Assembly (NCBI GenBank): GCA_050953285.1 | Contig: JBMNMK010000001.1 | Location: forward strand, 186,001-250,000 | Length of the DNA stretch: 64,000 nucleotides | From: Olsenella_K sp050953285 | Lineage (GTDB): Bacteria > Actinomycetota > Coriobacteriia > Coriobacteriales > Atopobiaceae | Reading direction: 5' to 3' | Shown here: positions 42,905-49,444 of the stretch, piece after piece | Layout: the number at the start of each line of letters is the position of its first letter | How positions within the stretch are numbered: position 1 is the first letter of the stretch | Program-made: the position numbers and the translations under genes | The notes under the pieces: model-generated | What the model saw: the letters and a program-made list of their open reading frames with translations, nothing else | What the model was told of the DNA's origin: nothing | The model's database searches: none

Positions 42905-43840
42905 ATGCCAGAATCTTCCTCGCTTCCGTCCACGCCTGCGCTCACGTACGCAGCTCCAGCTAAAGTGAACCTTTATCTGGGCGTTCACCCAGAGCGTGAC
43001 GCGCGCGGATACCACCGGGTGGACTCTGTCATGATTGCTCTCGAGCTGGCAGACATCGTCCGCGTCGAGCCTGCCTCAACGCTCAACGTCCGCTGCATTC
43101 CGCCGGCGGATTTCCCCGCGCACAAAAACACGGCTTGGCGCGCCGCAGAAATTCTTGCCCAGACGCTGGGCAAAGACGCGCATGTGGCCATTACGCTGGA
43201 AAAACACATCCCGAGCATGAGCGGCATGGGCGGTGCAAGCTCAGATGCGGCCAGCGTTTTGCAAGCATTGTGCCAGCTGTGGGGCATAGATGGGCGAGAA
43301 GAACGTGTGCTCCATGTAGCGCGCGAAGTAGGGGCTGACGTGCCCTTCTTTTTGGATCCGTTGCCCACGCTGCTAGGTGGTGCCGGTGATGTTGCGCTTG
43401 AGCAGTTTGCGCCGCTCGACGGCGTTGCGGTGGTTGTGGTGCGCCCCGCTGGTGCGGGCGTGAGTACCAAGTCGGCGTATGAGGAGTTTGACCGGATGCT
43501 TCCTGCCGCGGCTGATCCTGAACCGCTGTGTTCTGCTCTGCGTGCAGGTGATGCGCGTGCGGTGGCAGCTGCGCTTGCCAATAACTTGGAGCCGGTTGCG
43601 CTCAAGCTGGCTTCTGGCGTGGGTGAGGTGAAATCGTGGCTTGAGCGGCAGCCGGGCGTGTGGGGATGTCAGGTAACGGGGTCAGGTAGCTGTGTATTTG
43701 CCATCTGCGAGTCCTTTGCGTGCGCGCAGGAGATTGCGGAGCGTGCGCGTGAGCCCCGTACAACAGGTGCCCGTGAGGGCTGGTGGGCGCAGGCTACCAA
43801 AACCATTTCTCATTCAAACCAAATTTCCTCAGAAATATGA
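42905..43840 (+). CDS. ispE: 4-diphosphocytidyl-2-C-methyl-D-erythritol kinase
   Basis: GHMP kinase of the MEP isoprenoid pathway, phosphorylating CDP-methylerythritol; 311 residues. APAKVNLYLGVHPERDARGYHRVDSVM is the N-terminal substrate motif, HIPSMSGMGGASSDAASVLQAL the ATP loop with the catalytic Asp region, VGADVPFFL is present, and VTGSGSCVFAIC is the third GHMP motif. Its presence shows isoprenoids are made by the MEP route. It is the last housekeeping gene before the integration site. Confidence 0.95.
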   Translation: MPESSSLPSTPALTYAAPAKVNLYLGVHPERDARGYHRVDSVMIALELADIVRVEPASTLNVRCIPPADFPAHKNTAWRAAEILAQTLGKDAHVAITLEKHIPSMSGMGGASSDAASVLQALCQLWGIDGREERVLHVAREVGADVPFFLDPLPTLLGGAGDVALEQFAPLDGVAVVVVRPAGAGVSTKSAYEEFDRMLPAAADPEPLCSALRAGDARAVAAALANNLEPVALKLASGVGEVKSWLERQPGVWGCQVTGSGSCVFAICESFACAQEIAERAREPRTTGAREGWWAQATKTISHSNQISSEI

Positions 43841-43870
43841 TCTAAACTCTGCTAATATAGTTCGCTGCAA

Positions 43871-43953
43871 CGGCTCGTGGCTCAGCTTGGTAGAGCGCTC
43901 GGTTCGGGAGCTAGGGAACGCAGTTTCACTACCTAATTCCCAAAAGCCGATGA
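43871..43953 (+). pseudogene. Degenerate tRNA-Pro remnant
   Basis: The 5' half (acceptor CGGCTCG, D-arm, and TTCGGGA anticodon loop giving CGG) is intact, but the 3' arm of the anticodon stem, the T-arm and the acceptor no longer match; only traces such as CGCAG and AGCCGA remain. Part of the acceptor (CGGCTCGTTGG) reappears at about 43966. This looks like the scar of past integration and excision at a tRNA gene. Confidence 0.6.
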
Positions 43954-43981
43954 GTCGCAGGTAAACGGCTCGTTGGAGAGT

Positions 43982-44027
43982 TTGTGGCCACAAGCGGGCC
44001 ACGGCGTGGCCACAAAAGTGGCCACAA
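43982..44027. repeat. Three copies of GTGGCCACAA left of tRNA-Pro
   Basis: TTGTGGCCACAA at 43982-43993 (fully palindromic), GTGGCCACAA at 44006-44015 and again at 44018-44027. The same core occurs three times to the right of the tRNA. The sequence 44028-44166 shows nothing else I recognise. Confidence 0.8.
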
Positions 44028-44166
44028 ACCCGCGCGGAACGGGCCTGCGGCAACTGCCGCTCATCCGATTCGCTGGGCGTCGATGGACGGTCGACTGGAG
44101 TTCGCAGACGGTCGTTCGGAGACACCGGAGACGTGCCCTCCGGAGAGTTGACATACGGCACTATGT

Positions 44167-44243
44167 CGGGACGTGGCGCAGTTTGGTAGCGCGCACGGTT
44201 CGGGACCGTGAGGCCGCTGGTTCGAATCCAGTCGTCCCGACCA
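44167..44243 (+). tRNA. tRNA-Pro (anticodon CGG)
   Basis: Acceptor CGGGACG pairs with CGTCCCG, anticodon stem CACGG/CCGTG with loop TTCGGGA gives CGG, T-loop GTTCGAA, and CCA is encoded. It is intact and is the probable attachment gene for the element to the right. Confidence 0.97.
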
Positions 44244-44252
44244 TGAAATCGC

Positions 44253-44284
44253 AGGTCAGGGGAATAATTCCCCTGACCTTTTTC
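44253..44284 (+). terminator. Intrinsic terminator after tRNA-Pro
   Basis: AGGTCAGGGGAA (44253-44264) pairs with TTCCCCTGACCT (44268-44279), followed by T5. Confidence 0.92.
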
Positions 44285-44292
44285 TTTAGCTT

Positions 44293-44323
44293 TGGCCACA
44301 AGCTGGCCACAAGTGGCCACAAG
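44293..44323. repeat. Three direct repeats of TGGCCACAAG right of tRNA-Pro
   Basis: Copies start at 44293, 44304 and 44314 (11- and 10-bp steps), i.e. on one face of the helix. They match the core left of the tRNA and could be recombinase arm-type or excisionase sites. Confidence 0.8.
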
Positions 44324-44383
44324 TGATGGTTCCGAGCTGCGCAAACGCGGTGGTATCTCAAGATGGACATAGATGCAGGTTTT

Positions 44384-44463
44384 GTGATGCGGATACCGTC
44401 TGATTGCATGTGATAGTTGGTCATCCCATGCAGCGTGCAGCAGACATCTCCGGGTTCTATAAA
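44384..44463 (+). promoter_or_regulatory. Promoter-operator module, copy 1 (GATA triplet and TATAAA)
   Basis: GTGATGCGGATACCG (44384-44398) starts a set of three GATA-type units at 44392, 44402 (GATT) and 44412, exactly 10 bp apart; TATAAA (44458-44463) begins 74 bp after the module start. The same layout and spacing recur at 46391 and 48639. No clear -35 is seen, which would suit an activator-dependent promoter. Confidence 0.65.
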
Positions 44464-44511
44464 GGGACCGCCCTCCCCTTACGGGACAACCTCATGACGA
44501 GGGAGAACGAG

Positions 44512-44796
44512 ATGGCCGGGATAGACGCTTCAATCAGAAGGGCGATCAAGGAGGACCGCCTGCACCCGCGGTGCAAGGCGGACCTTGACAGGCTTTCGCT
44601 CGCCAACGCATCGATGCCCGACTCGGACATCTGGCTCGACGTGCGAGCAGTTGAGCTCTACTTCCAAGTCGACAGGCGAAGGGTCTACCGTCTCATCGAG
44701 AGCGGGAGACTCCCCCACGAACGCGTAGGCAGGAAGATCCTCATCAGCAAGCAGGCTGCCGGCGCTGCCTTCGGGAAAGCAAAGGGCAATAGGTAG
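44512..44796 (+). CDS. Small helix-turn-helix protein, excisionase/AlpA-like (copy 1)
   Basis: A 94-residue DNA-binding protein. Its C-terminal half, DIWLDVRAVELYFQVDRRRVYRLIESGRLPHERVGRKILISK, is a MerR-like HTH_17 module as in excisionases and AlpA regulators; the N-terminal half is charged and helical. It is clearly paralogous to the gene at 46548 (DLLLDVRDIELYAHVSRKTVYRLVRRGVLTEKRIGRNIRISK). ATG 44512 has GAGGGAG 6 bp upstream; ATG 44494 is an alternative. The TATAAA box at 44458 excludes a start further left. It may bind the phased GATA units. Confidence 0.75.
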   Translation: MAGIDASIRRAIKEDRLHPRCKADLDRLSLANASMPDSDIWLDVRAVELYFQVDRRRVYRLIESGRLPHERVGRKILISKQAAGAAFGKAKGNR

Positions 44797-44973
44797 CCTT
44801 CAGCTGTCATTTTGTGTCCGGGGCCATTAGTACCCTCTAATCAAGCCAGTCCGAAGGCGCATGCGCGCCTGGACATGCTGGATGTCGCTTGCCGCTGCAT
44901 GGCGAGGGGATGGTCGGGCGTGGGCAGACTGTGCGACAAGACATCGGACTCCCCAGCATCGAGGTCCATCTAG

Positions 44974-46272
44974 GGAAACGATGATTAAAGCATAGCTCAC
45001 CAGGCCGAATCGCACCGCCCGGCCTTCCGCTGCCCGCCAGGTTGCCGCGCATCCGGTAGAAATGGCACTCTACCTGCACAGACGTTATAATATGGATATC
45101 GGTGGGGCTGCGGCGGAAGGCTTGCGATGGGCGATCAGATGAGCTTCGGCGACCTGGAATCGCAGGGGCAGCGGAGGAAGACGAGGCGCGAGGAGTTCCT
45201 GGAGCGTATGGATGCGATCGTCCCCTGGGACAGGTGGACCGCCCTCATCGAGCCCCATTACCACTCCCAGCAGCGCGGCAGGCATGTCCGCGGCGCCGAG
45301 ACGATGCTCAGGATGTACCTGCTCCAGGTCATGTTCGGCCTCTCGGACGAGGGCACGGAGGATGCCATCCTCGACTCCCGCGCCATGCAGAGGTTCATGC
45401 ACATCGACCTCATGCGCGAGCAGGTCCCCGACGCCACGACGCTCGCGAAGTTCCGCCACATCCTCGAGAGGAAGGGCCTCGGCAAGGCCATGCTCGACGA
45501 GCTGAACTCGGAGCTCGAGGCGGCGGGCGTCATGATGCGGGGAGGCTCCATCGTGGACGCGACCTTCATCGAGGCGCCGAGCTCCACCAAGAACGAGGGG
45601 CATTCCCGCGACCCCGAGGCCCACCAGTCCAAGAAGGGGAAGAACTGGCATTTCGGCTTCAAGGCGCACATCGGCGTCGATGCGGGCAGCGGCCTCGTGC
45701 ATACCGTGGAGACGACTGCCGCCAACGTGTCCGACGTGGCCATGGCCCATTCCCTCGTCCGCGGGGACGACCGGTTCTGCTATGCGGACTCCGGATACAC
45801 CGGGGTGGCGAAGCGCCCCGAGGTCGCCTCCGACCCGCACCTCTCATCGATGCGGTGGACCGTCGCCAGGAAGCCCTCCACGGTGAAGGGCCTGGACTGC
45901 GCGCTCTCGGCCGAGAAGGGCATAGAGTCGAGGAAGGCGTCGGTGCGCTCCAAGGTGGAGCACCCCTTCCTCATCGTGAAGAGGCGATTCGGGCATATCA
46001 GGACCCGCTACCGCGGCATCGAGAAGAACGGCTGCCTGCTCCATGCCGCATTCGCGCTGTCGAACCTCGCGATGTGCATATCGGCGGGGAGGGCGCTGGA
46101 GCCCCTGCCGACGGCTGCCTGATCCCGCGGGACAGCCATGCCCGGATTCCCTGCCGGAGGGGGTCCGGAAGGCGATGGCGCCCTGATTCCGGGCCCTGGC
46201 CCCGCCCATCCCATCGGAAAACCATCACCCGAAAGGCCTTGGGGCGGGATGGGCCCATTAATCATCGTTTCC
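44974..46272 (+). mobile_element. IS5-family insertion sequence with CTAG target duplication
   Basis: GGAAACGATGATTAA (44974-44988) is repeated inverted at 46258-46272, each flanked by CTAG (44970-44973 and 46273-46276). IS5-group elements start GGAA and duplicate YTAR targets, so boundaries and family agree. Size 1,299 bp with one intact transposase gene. It split the region between two HTH gene copies without breaking either. Confidence 0.9.
45127..46122 (+). CDS. IS5-family transposase
   Basis: DDE transposase of 331 residues. The N-terminal domain (RFMHIDLMREQVPDATTLAKFRHILE) is the IS5-group DUF772 signature. Catalytic residues: Asp in GSIVDATFIEAPSS, Asp in YADSGYTGVAKRPE, Glu in KVEHPFLIVKRRFGHIRTRYRG. 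The C-terminus LHAAFALSNLAMC is typical. No stop or shift, so probably active. GGAAGG precedes the ATG. Two other long frames over the same DNA are compositional shadows. Confidence 0.95.
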   Translation: MGDQMSFGDLESQGQRRKTRREEFLERMDAIVPWDRWTALIEPHYHSQQRGRHVRGAETMLRMYLLQVMFGLSDEGTEDAILDSRAMQRFMHIDLMREQVPDATTLAKFRHILERKGLGKAMLDELNSELEAAGVMMRGGSIVDATFIEAPSSTKNEGHSRDPEAHQSKKGKNWHFGFKAHIGVDAGSGLVHTVETTAANVSDVAMAHSLVRGDDRFCYADSGYTGVAKRPEVASDPHLSSMRWTVARKPSTVKGLDCALSAEKGIESRKASVRSKVEHPFLIVKRRFGHIRTRYRGIEKNGCLLHAAFALSNLAMCISAGRALEPLPTAA

Positions 46273-46390
46273 CTAGATCCCGGGCGCGATGGTTCGGCCC
46301 CGGACACAGACCACAGGACGCCCGATTGCCCTCCCATGCCCCTGGGGACCAAAACAAGGCGTCAATGAGATGCCGGCCCGTGGCGATTCT

Positions 46391-46470
46391 GTGACACGGA
46401 TACCGCGGGATACCTACAGATACTTCGACACCTCCGTTCCCAGCGCCGATACCCCCGTGCGGCCTATAAA
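46391..46470 (+). promoter_or_regulatory. Promoter-operator module, copy 2 (GATA triplet and TATAAA)
   Basis: GTGACACGGATACCG (46391-46405) with GATA units at 46399, 46409 and 46419, and TATAAA at 46465-46470, again 74 bp from the module start. It lies 78 bp before the second HTH gene. Confidence 0.7.
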
Positions 46471-46547
46471 CGCCTCATCCGCGGTCACGCGAGTCCCCTC
46501 TGGGGCATGCGCGTCCACGGCAGTCCACCTGATTGACGGAGGCGCAC

Positions 46548-46850
46548 ATGGCCCACCAGAGGTACACGTTCGGATTCACCGGGGAGAGCTCCCGCCCCCT
46601 CGGCGAGGAACGCTTCTCCCCGCAAAACGAGGCTGACTACGAGAGGCTCGCGCGCATCGCCGCCGCAGAGGCAGCGGGGATGGACCTGCTGCTTGACGTG
46701 CGCGACATCGAGCTCTACGCCCATGTCTCCCGGAAGACCGTCTATCGCCTGGTGAGGCGCGGGGTCCTCACGGAGAAGCGCATCGGCCGAAACATCCGCA
46801 TCAGCAAGCGCGCCCTCGACTCCATGCTGTCCCAGGAGATCGGAGGGTAG
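46548..46850 (+). CDS. Small helix-turn-helix protein, excisionase/AlpA-like (copy 2)
   Basis: A 100-residue protein with the same HTH_17 module as the gene at 44512, LDVRDIELYAHVSRKTVYRLVRRGVLTEKRIGRNIRISKRAL, and a different charged N-terminus with an EADYERLARIAAAEAAG helix. GGAGGC precedes ATG 46548; the ATG 15 bp earlier lacks a site. It is the first gene of a series reaching the DnaC-like ATPase. A role as excisionase or as regulator of the three GATA modules is inferred from family and position. Confidence 0.78.
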   Translation: MAHQRYTFGFTGESSRPLGEERFSPQNEADYERLARIAAAEAAGMDLLLDVRDIELYAHVSRKTVYRLVRRGVLTEKRIGRNIRISKRALDSMLSQEIGG

Positions 46851-46854
46851 CGCC

Positions 46855-46995
46855 ATGCTCGACCTGAAGCCCGCAGCCCTCCTCGCTCAGCCCGTCACGA
46901 CCGACCAGGTACGGCCAGCCACCGCAGCTCAAACACACCCGGCTGGTGACATCGAGACGGCGCTTCGGCGGCTGGTCGAATCCACCGCAAGGTAG
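46855..46995 (+). CDS. 46-residue peptide of unknown function
   Basis: ATG 4 bp after the HTH gene's stop, with CGGAGGGT as ribosome site, ending TAG 12 bp before the next start. The peptide (MLDLKPAALLAQPVTTDQ... then an amphipathic ETALRRLVESTAR helix) matches no family I know. Tight spacing on both sides and the shared strand support a real small gene. Confidence 0.5.
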   Translation: MLDLKPAALLAQPVTTDQVRPATAAQTHPAGDIETALRRLVESTAR

Positions 46996-47007
46996 GAGGA
47001 GACAGTC

Positions 47008-47292
47008 ATGATCGACGAGGAAAAGAGCACCCAACTCAACCCCATCTACGTCTGGGCAATTGCCGAGGAGTACTTCACCATCACGCAGACCTGCCAGCTC
47101 CTGCGAGTCAGCGTGAACAGGATCAGGTCATACATCGAGCGGGACGAGGACCCCATGCCGTTCCGCTGCTTCCCAGGGCAGACGAAGGGCTACTTCATCC
47201 ACAAGGACGACCTGCGCGAGTGGCTCATGCGGAACACGGTGATGGTGCACGACGAGAAGGCCAATCATGGCTCGCAGAGAACGAGACGGTAA
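47008..47292 (+). CDS. Helix-turn-helix domain protein, MerR/excisionase-like
   Basis: A 94-residue protein. YFTITQTCQLLRVSVNRIRSYIERDEDPMPFRCFPGQTKGYFIHKDDLREWLMRN is a winged HTH of the MerR/Xis type, with YFIHKDDLREWL as the usual closing helix. TAGGAGGAG precedes the ATG. Its 3' end overlaps the next gene by 26 bp. It may regulate or assist the replication-like module. Confidence 0.72.
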   Translation: MIDEEKSTQLNPIYVWAIAEEYFTITQTCQLLRVSVNRIRSYIERDEDPMPFRCFPGQTKGYFIHKDDLREWLMRNTVMVHDEKANHGSQRTRR

Positions 47293-47638
47293 GAGCAGGG
47301 CGGCCGAGTTCGTGAAGGTCTACCGCTTCATGACCGAGGGGATGGGACTCGCGGGGACGTCGCTGCTCGTCTACGCGCGCATATTCGGCTTCTGCAAGGA
47401 CACCGGAGGGTCCTTCTGGGAGAGCCGCAGGGGCACGGCGGAGTTCCTCGGCATCAGCGAGCGCCAGGTGAACCGCGTCATTGCCGGCCTCGAATCTCGC
47501 GGGCTCATCGAGTGCCTCGGCGAGTGGCGGCTCCCGAACGGCCGCATCACGAAGCGCTACGAGGTGACAGAGGAGCCCGTGAAGAGGGCCCTGAGGACCG
47601 TCGCCAAGCGCCACGACCCGTCGCTCTTCGACCCATGA
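47267..47638 (+). CDS. Winged-helix replication-initiator-like protein
   Basis: A 123-residue basic protein. AEFVKVYRFMTEGMGLAGTSLLVYARIFGFCKDTGGSFWESRRGTAEFLGISERQVNRVIAGLESRGLIECLGEWRLPNGRITKRYEV is the winged helix found at the start of RepA/DnaD-like proteins of plasmids and conjugative elements. It is short and has no primase or second domain. An array of TGTCACCC repeats begins 6 bp after its stop and a DnaC-like ATPase follows, so initiation or origin binding is a reasonable inference. Confidence 0.62.
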   Translation: MARRERDGKSRAAEFVKVYRFMTEGMGLAGTSLLVYARIFGFCKDTGGSFWESRRGTAEFLGISERQVNRVIAGLESRGLIECLGEWRLPNGRITKRYEVTEEPVKRALRTVAKRHDPSLFDP

Positions 47639-47643
47639 CGGCT

Positions 47644-47739
47644 CGTCACCCGAGGAGGCGCCACGGGTGACACGGTGTCACCCGATGGCCGCAGGACCCC
47701 TGTCAGCATGTCACCCACCCCATGACGCGGTGTCACCCA
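47644..47739 (+). repeat. Iteron-like array of TGTCACCC, candidate origin of replication
   Basis: Between the Rep-like and DnaC-like genes the core GTCACCC lies at 47645, 47677, 47710 and 47732 in direct orientation, 32, 33 and 22 bp apart (three, three and two helical turns), plus one inverted copy CGGGTGACAC at 47664-47673. Clustered, helically phased repeats beside a replication protein gene are typical of iteron origins. Confidence 0.6.
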
Positions 47740-47761
47740 ATAAGAAAGGAAGGATAGGCAA

Positions 47762-48661
47762 ATGGAGATAGGAAAGGAACGCGCGGGCGCGGGCGCGCGA
47801 GAGGACGGCGTGGGTATGCTCACACCGGAGGACGCGAGGGAGCTCGGGCTCGGCCCCGAGGCGCCTGAGCCCTATCTGTGCCCACACTGCGGGAAGCCCC
47901 TGGAGAGACTCGGCATCAGCGTGGGGGGAAGAGTCCTCTGGGTCTCGCACGAGCCGTGCGGGTGCCCGGGCGAGCTCGAGGCGGCGGAGAGGGAGGCGGC
48001 GCTCAAGGCGTCGCAGGACGAGGAGGAGCGAAGGGCGCGCATAGCGAAGGCGGGCGTAAAGAGGCGCTACTACGACGCGGTCATGACCGACCCTACCTGC
48101 GAGGCATTCGTGAAGTCGTACGTGCCCCGCAGGGGCATGGGACTCTTCATCCACGGGCCAGTGGGCACTGGGAAGACCTACAACGCCTCGGCGGTGACCT
48201 CGGCCCTCGCGCTTGCGGGAAGGGGCGTCGTGATGACGTCGGCCCTGAGGATCCTCTCAGACGTCAGGGACACCTTCGACACAGGGGCGTCGGCGAAGAG
48301 GGAGCTGGAGCGCTACCTCAGCTGCGAGGCCCTCGTCCTCGACGACCTCGGCAAGGAGTCCGCGAGCAGGTGGTCGGTGATGACGCTTTACGACCTCGTG
48401 AACACCCGGTACGAAGCGATGCTCACGACGATCTACACCTCCCAGTACTCGCTCCCAGCCCTCCAGGAGAGGCTCTCGCGGGCACACGAGACCGAGACCG
48501 CCAAGGCCATCGTCTCGAGAATCAGGGAGACATGCCTCGAGGTGAGACTCTACGGCTTCGACCTGAGGACCCCGCCCACGACGCCAGCCCGGAAGATGCC
48601 CACGGACGTCGGCAGGCGCGGCGAGTTGGGGAGGTTTGGTGACGCGGATACCGCCAGATAG
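47762..48661 (+). CDS. DnaC/IstB-like AAA+ ATPase (helicase loader type)
   Basis: A 299-residue ATPase. An N-terminal zinc finger (CPHCGKPL... CGCPG, about residues 40-68) precedes a DnaC-type AAA+ core: Walker A LFIHGPVGTGKTYNASAVTSAL (about 135-150), Walker B CEALVLDDLGKE, sensor TTIYTSQYSL, and arginine-finger region IVSRIRETC. DnaC-like proteins load the replicative helicase; on mobile elements they serve element replication. IstB itself would need a neighbouring IstA, which is absent. The third GATA module overlaps its last codons. Confidence 0.82.
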   Translation: MEIGKERAGAGAREDGVGMLTPEDARELGLGPEAPEPYLCPHCGKPLERLGISVGGRVLWVSHEPCGCPGELEAAEREAALKASQDEEERRARIAKAGVKRRYYDAVMTDPTCEAFVKSYVPRRGMGLFIHGPVGTGKTYNASAVTSALALAGRGVVMTSALRILSDVRDTFDTGASAKRELERYLSCEALVLDDLGKESASRWSVMTLYDLVNTRYEAMLTTIYTSQYSLPALQERLSRAHETETAKAIVSRIRETCLEVRLYGFDLRTPPTTPARKMPTDVGRRGELGRFGDADTAR

Positions 48662-48718
48662 CTGCTGATACTTTGCCCCGTGCGACCCCGAGCGACCGAA
48701 TGGGGCCACTGGTACAAA
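48639..48718 (+). promoter_or_regulatory. Promoter-operator module, copy 3 (GATA triplet and TACAAA)
   Basis: GTGACGCGGATACCG (48639-48653) with GATA units at 48647, 48657 and 48667, and TACAAA at 48713-48718, once more 74 bp from the module start. It precedes the whole conjugation operon by 121 bp. Confidence 0.68.
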
Positions 48719-48794
48719 CGACGTCGGGCGGGCCGCGCACGGCGTCCAGCATACGAGAGGGAACAGCAGCCGGGGGACCCGGCCCGCTGCCCAG

Positions 48795-48838
48795 GCGCGG
48801 CCTCCCAAGGGAGATGACTCGGACCAGGGAGGCCGCGC
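48795..48838 (+). promoter_or_regulatory. Hairpin covering the ribosome site of the first conjugation gene
   Basis: GCGCGGCCTCCC (48795-48806) is the exact inverse of GGGAGGCCGCGC (48827-48838). The 3' arm contains the GGGAGG ribosome binding site and ends at the base before ATG 48839, so folding would block translation. Confidence 0.6.
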
Positions 48839-49444
48839 ATGGCAGAGGACTTCGGCGACGAGGCCGGGCAGAAGCTCGTCGACTGGGCGACCCGCGTCGC
48901 CATGTACCAGGTGCGCATAGGAGGCCCCTCGTCGGGCGAGCGCGCCATGCGCGAGGCCGCCGAGCAGCTGACCCGGGCGCTCGAGGCGGCGCGCGACAGC
49001 CTGCGCGACCCCGAGTCGGCCGAGGTCCGCACCGACGTGCCGGCACTGCCAGAGTGGGCGAAGCTCGACCTCGCCGAGTTCCAGGCGATGGAGGGCTACG
49101 ACGAGATCCGCTCGGCGATCGACGCGAAGCTCACGTCGGCCTCCCTCGAGCACGCCCTCTACGAGGAGGGCGGCCACGCCTACCTGCTCTTCCGCTCCCA
49201 GGACGCACCGCGCGTCGCCGACTGCTTCGACTCGCTCGCCACACAGGCCCGCGAGGCTGCGGACCGCGCGGCCGAGCGCGTCCGCGAGCAGGCGCGAGAG
49301 ATCGACCACGGCGACCGCGACCGGGAGCCGCTCGAGCAGCGGGCCCAGCGGGCGCGCGAGTCGGCCGAGGCCATCTCCGGCGCAGAGGCGCCCGAGCGAG
49401 ACCTCGGGCGCGGTGCCCAGCGCCGCGAGGAGCGCTCCAAGTGA
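48839..49444 (+). CDS. PcfB/DUF3801-like conjugation protein
   Basis: A 201-residue soluble protein directly before virD4. An N-terminal block (GDEAGQKLVDWATRVAMYQVRIGG) and a central strand-helix part (EEGGHAYLLFRSQDAPRVADCFDSLA) resemble DUF3801 proteins, the PcfB group, which accompany the VirD4-type coupling protein of Gram-positive conjugation systems. The C-terminal 65 residues are very Arg/Glu/Ala-rich and probably a charged helix. Its TGA overlaps the GTG of virD4 (GTGA), implying coupled translation. Family assignment is from position and weak similarity. Confidence 0.6.
   Translation: MAEDFGDEAGQKLVDWATRVAMYQVRIGGPSSGERAMREAAEQLTRALEAARDSLRDPESAEVRTDVPALPEWAKLDLAEFQAMEGYDEIRSAIDAKLTSASLEHALYEEGGHAYLLFRSQDAPRVADCFDSLATQAREAADRAAERVREQAREIDHGDRDREPLEQRAQRARESAEAISGAEAPERDLGRGAQRREERSK

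Larger units (their letters stand above)
44813..46308. repeat. 13-bp inverted repeat pair enclosing the IS5-like element
   Basis: TGTGTCCGGGGCC (44813-44825) and its exact inverse (46296-46308). Without the inserted IS they would bound a unit of about 193 bp with no ORF, which could be a miniature transposable element or a long hairpin. Confidence 0.35.

Noticed and set aside
45102..46394. 430-codon plus-strand frame over the IS5 transposase
   Set aside because: Different frame from the transposase with the DDE motifs; Arg/His/Pro-rich shadow.
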